Positions 6,404 through 6,804 of a stretch of 6,804 bases of DNA are shown here, one piece after another (the stretch's first letter is position 1; each line of letters opens with the position of its first letter). The notes under the pieces are model-generated. The model saw nothing but the letters and a program-made list of their open reading frames with translations. It was not told the origin of the DNA and ran no database searches. A program made the translations under genes and the position numbers. The stretch spans positions 1 to 6,804 of the forward strand of contig PLSY01000085.1 of NCBI GenBank assembly GCA_003164275.1, given 5' to 3'. The stretch comes from Acidimicrobiaceae bacterium. Its GTDB lineage: Bacteria > Actinomycetota > Acidimicrobiia > Acidimicrobiales > RAAP-2.

Positions 6404-6804
6404 TCAGTCAGAGGGCGTGAGCTCTTTGACTGACGCATCGTCATTATCCACGATGCGGTAGAGCTTGGCCATCGAGGCTTCCGAGAAGTACCTCCGCTCG
6501 GCTGAGACCCACTCATCGTGGACGTCGAGGAGGACGGCCCCTCCGAGTCTGATGACCGATACCTCGTTGGGGAAGATGCCGACCACCCGGCACCTCCGCT
6601 TCAGCTCTTTGTTGAGTCGCTCCAGCGGATTCGTCGACCAGATCTGTCGCCAGTGTTCGTTGGGGAAGGCGGTGAAGGCGAGCACCTCCTCCTTCGCTCC
6701 GGTCATGAGGGCGGCACCCTTGTCGAAGCGGCCCTCCAAGGTCTTTGCCACCTGGTCCCACTGGGTGTGCATGTCCTCACCCGACACCTGGGCGAAGATC
6801 GTCT
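6404..6804 (-). CDS. IS256/Mutator-family transposase, C-terminal part
   Basis: The last 133 codons of a DDE transposase of about 400 residues; the frame stays open to the right edge, and the GTG near 6787 is internal. The family blocks are clear: T-I-F-A-Q at the edge, Q-W-D-x-V, L-A-F-T-A-F-P, H-W-R-Q-I-W-S-T-N-P-L-E-R-L-N-K-E-L-K-R-R, V-V-G-I-F-P-N, V-I-R-L-x-G-A-V-L and H-D-E-W, then a short polar tail to the TGA at 6404-6406. The N-P-L-E-R-L-N-K-E-L block is where the third catalytic acid of the DDE triad is expected, and it is intact. The two Asp residues lie outside the window, so activity cannot be judged. No frameshift or internal stop is seen. The transposase is on the same strand as the acyltransferase, with about 310 bases between them. 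Confidence 0.9.
   Translation of the reverse strand, partial: TIFAQVSGEDMHTQWDQVAKTLEGRFDKGAALMTGAKEEVLAFTAFPNEHWRQIWSTNPLERLNKELKRRCRVVGIFPNEVSVIRLGGAVLLDVHDEWVSAERRYFSEASMAKLYRIVDNDDASVKELTPSD

Larger units (their letters stand above)
6353..6804 (-). mobile_element. IS256-family insertion sequence, transposase-3' end, running off the window
   Basis: The element is identified by its transposase, which reads leftwards and is cut by the right edge. Its likely outer end is the stretch beginning GGTGGCGTCCCGCC at 6353. Inverted repeats of this general form (GGT-x-x-CGTCCC, then a GGTGG-type block, here at 6371-6375) resemble ends I know from actinobacterial IS256 elements. The matching end lies outside the window, so neither the inverted repeat nor the 8 to 9-base target duplication can be confirmed. 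The end could be a few bases either way. Confidence 0.55.

Noticed and set aside
6219..6461. An 80-codon plus-strand frame preceded by AAGGAGG
   Set aside because: The ribosome-binding-like sequence is only one base from the GTG, too close to work. The frame also runs across the insertion-sequence end and antisense into the transposase.
1..6804. CRISPR arrays, tRNA or rRNA genes, riboswitches
   Set aside because: I saw no regularly spaced repeats, tRNA-like cloverleaf with the conserved T-arm sequence, or known RNA motif in the gaps.

Overview
The window is GC-rich, ordinary-looking bacterial chromosome. A DUF2510 tail (W-x-P-D-P-x-G ... R-W-W-D-G-x-x-W-T), GTG starts and a leaderless-type promoter all point to Actinomycetota. 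I cannot fix the class or species from this sequence.

Layout from left to right: (1) the 3' end of a plus-strand endonuclease/exonuclease/phosphatase (EEP) family gene, closed by a perfect 7-bp hairpin; (2) a small plus-strand membrane protein with two N-terminal membrane helices, a Pro-rich linker and a C-terminal DUF2510 motif, probably read from a leaderless transcript; (3) a roughly 310-base non-coding gap; (4) a large plus-strand SWIM-zinc-finger/SNF2 ATPase that fills half of the window; (5) a 41-base convergent junction with a perfect inverted repeat that could end transcription from both sides; (6) a minus-strand acyltransferase-3 (OafA-like) integral membrane protein with a recognisable promoter; (7) a structured non-coding stretch; (8) the 3' end of an IS256/Mutator-family insertion sequence, also on the minus strand, running off the right edge.

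The genes do not form one operon. The three plus-strand genes are separated by 86-base and 251 to 311-base gaps with their own signals, and the acyltransferase converges on them. The acyltransferase and insertion sequence look like an accessory, envelope-modifying edge next to more conserved genes. I found no convincing new multi-gene system. The most interesting items are the SWIM-SNF2 protein with its unassigned middle region (about 500 residues), the compact nested inverted repeats overlapping the acyltransferase promoter, and the candidate end of the insertion sequence pointing its transposase transcript at the acyltransferase.
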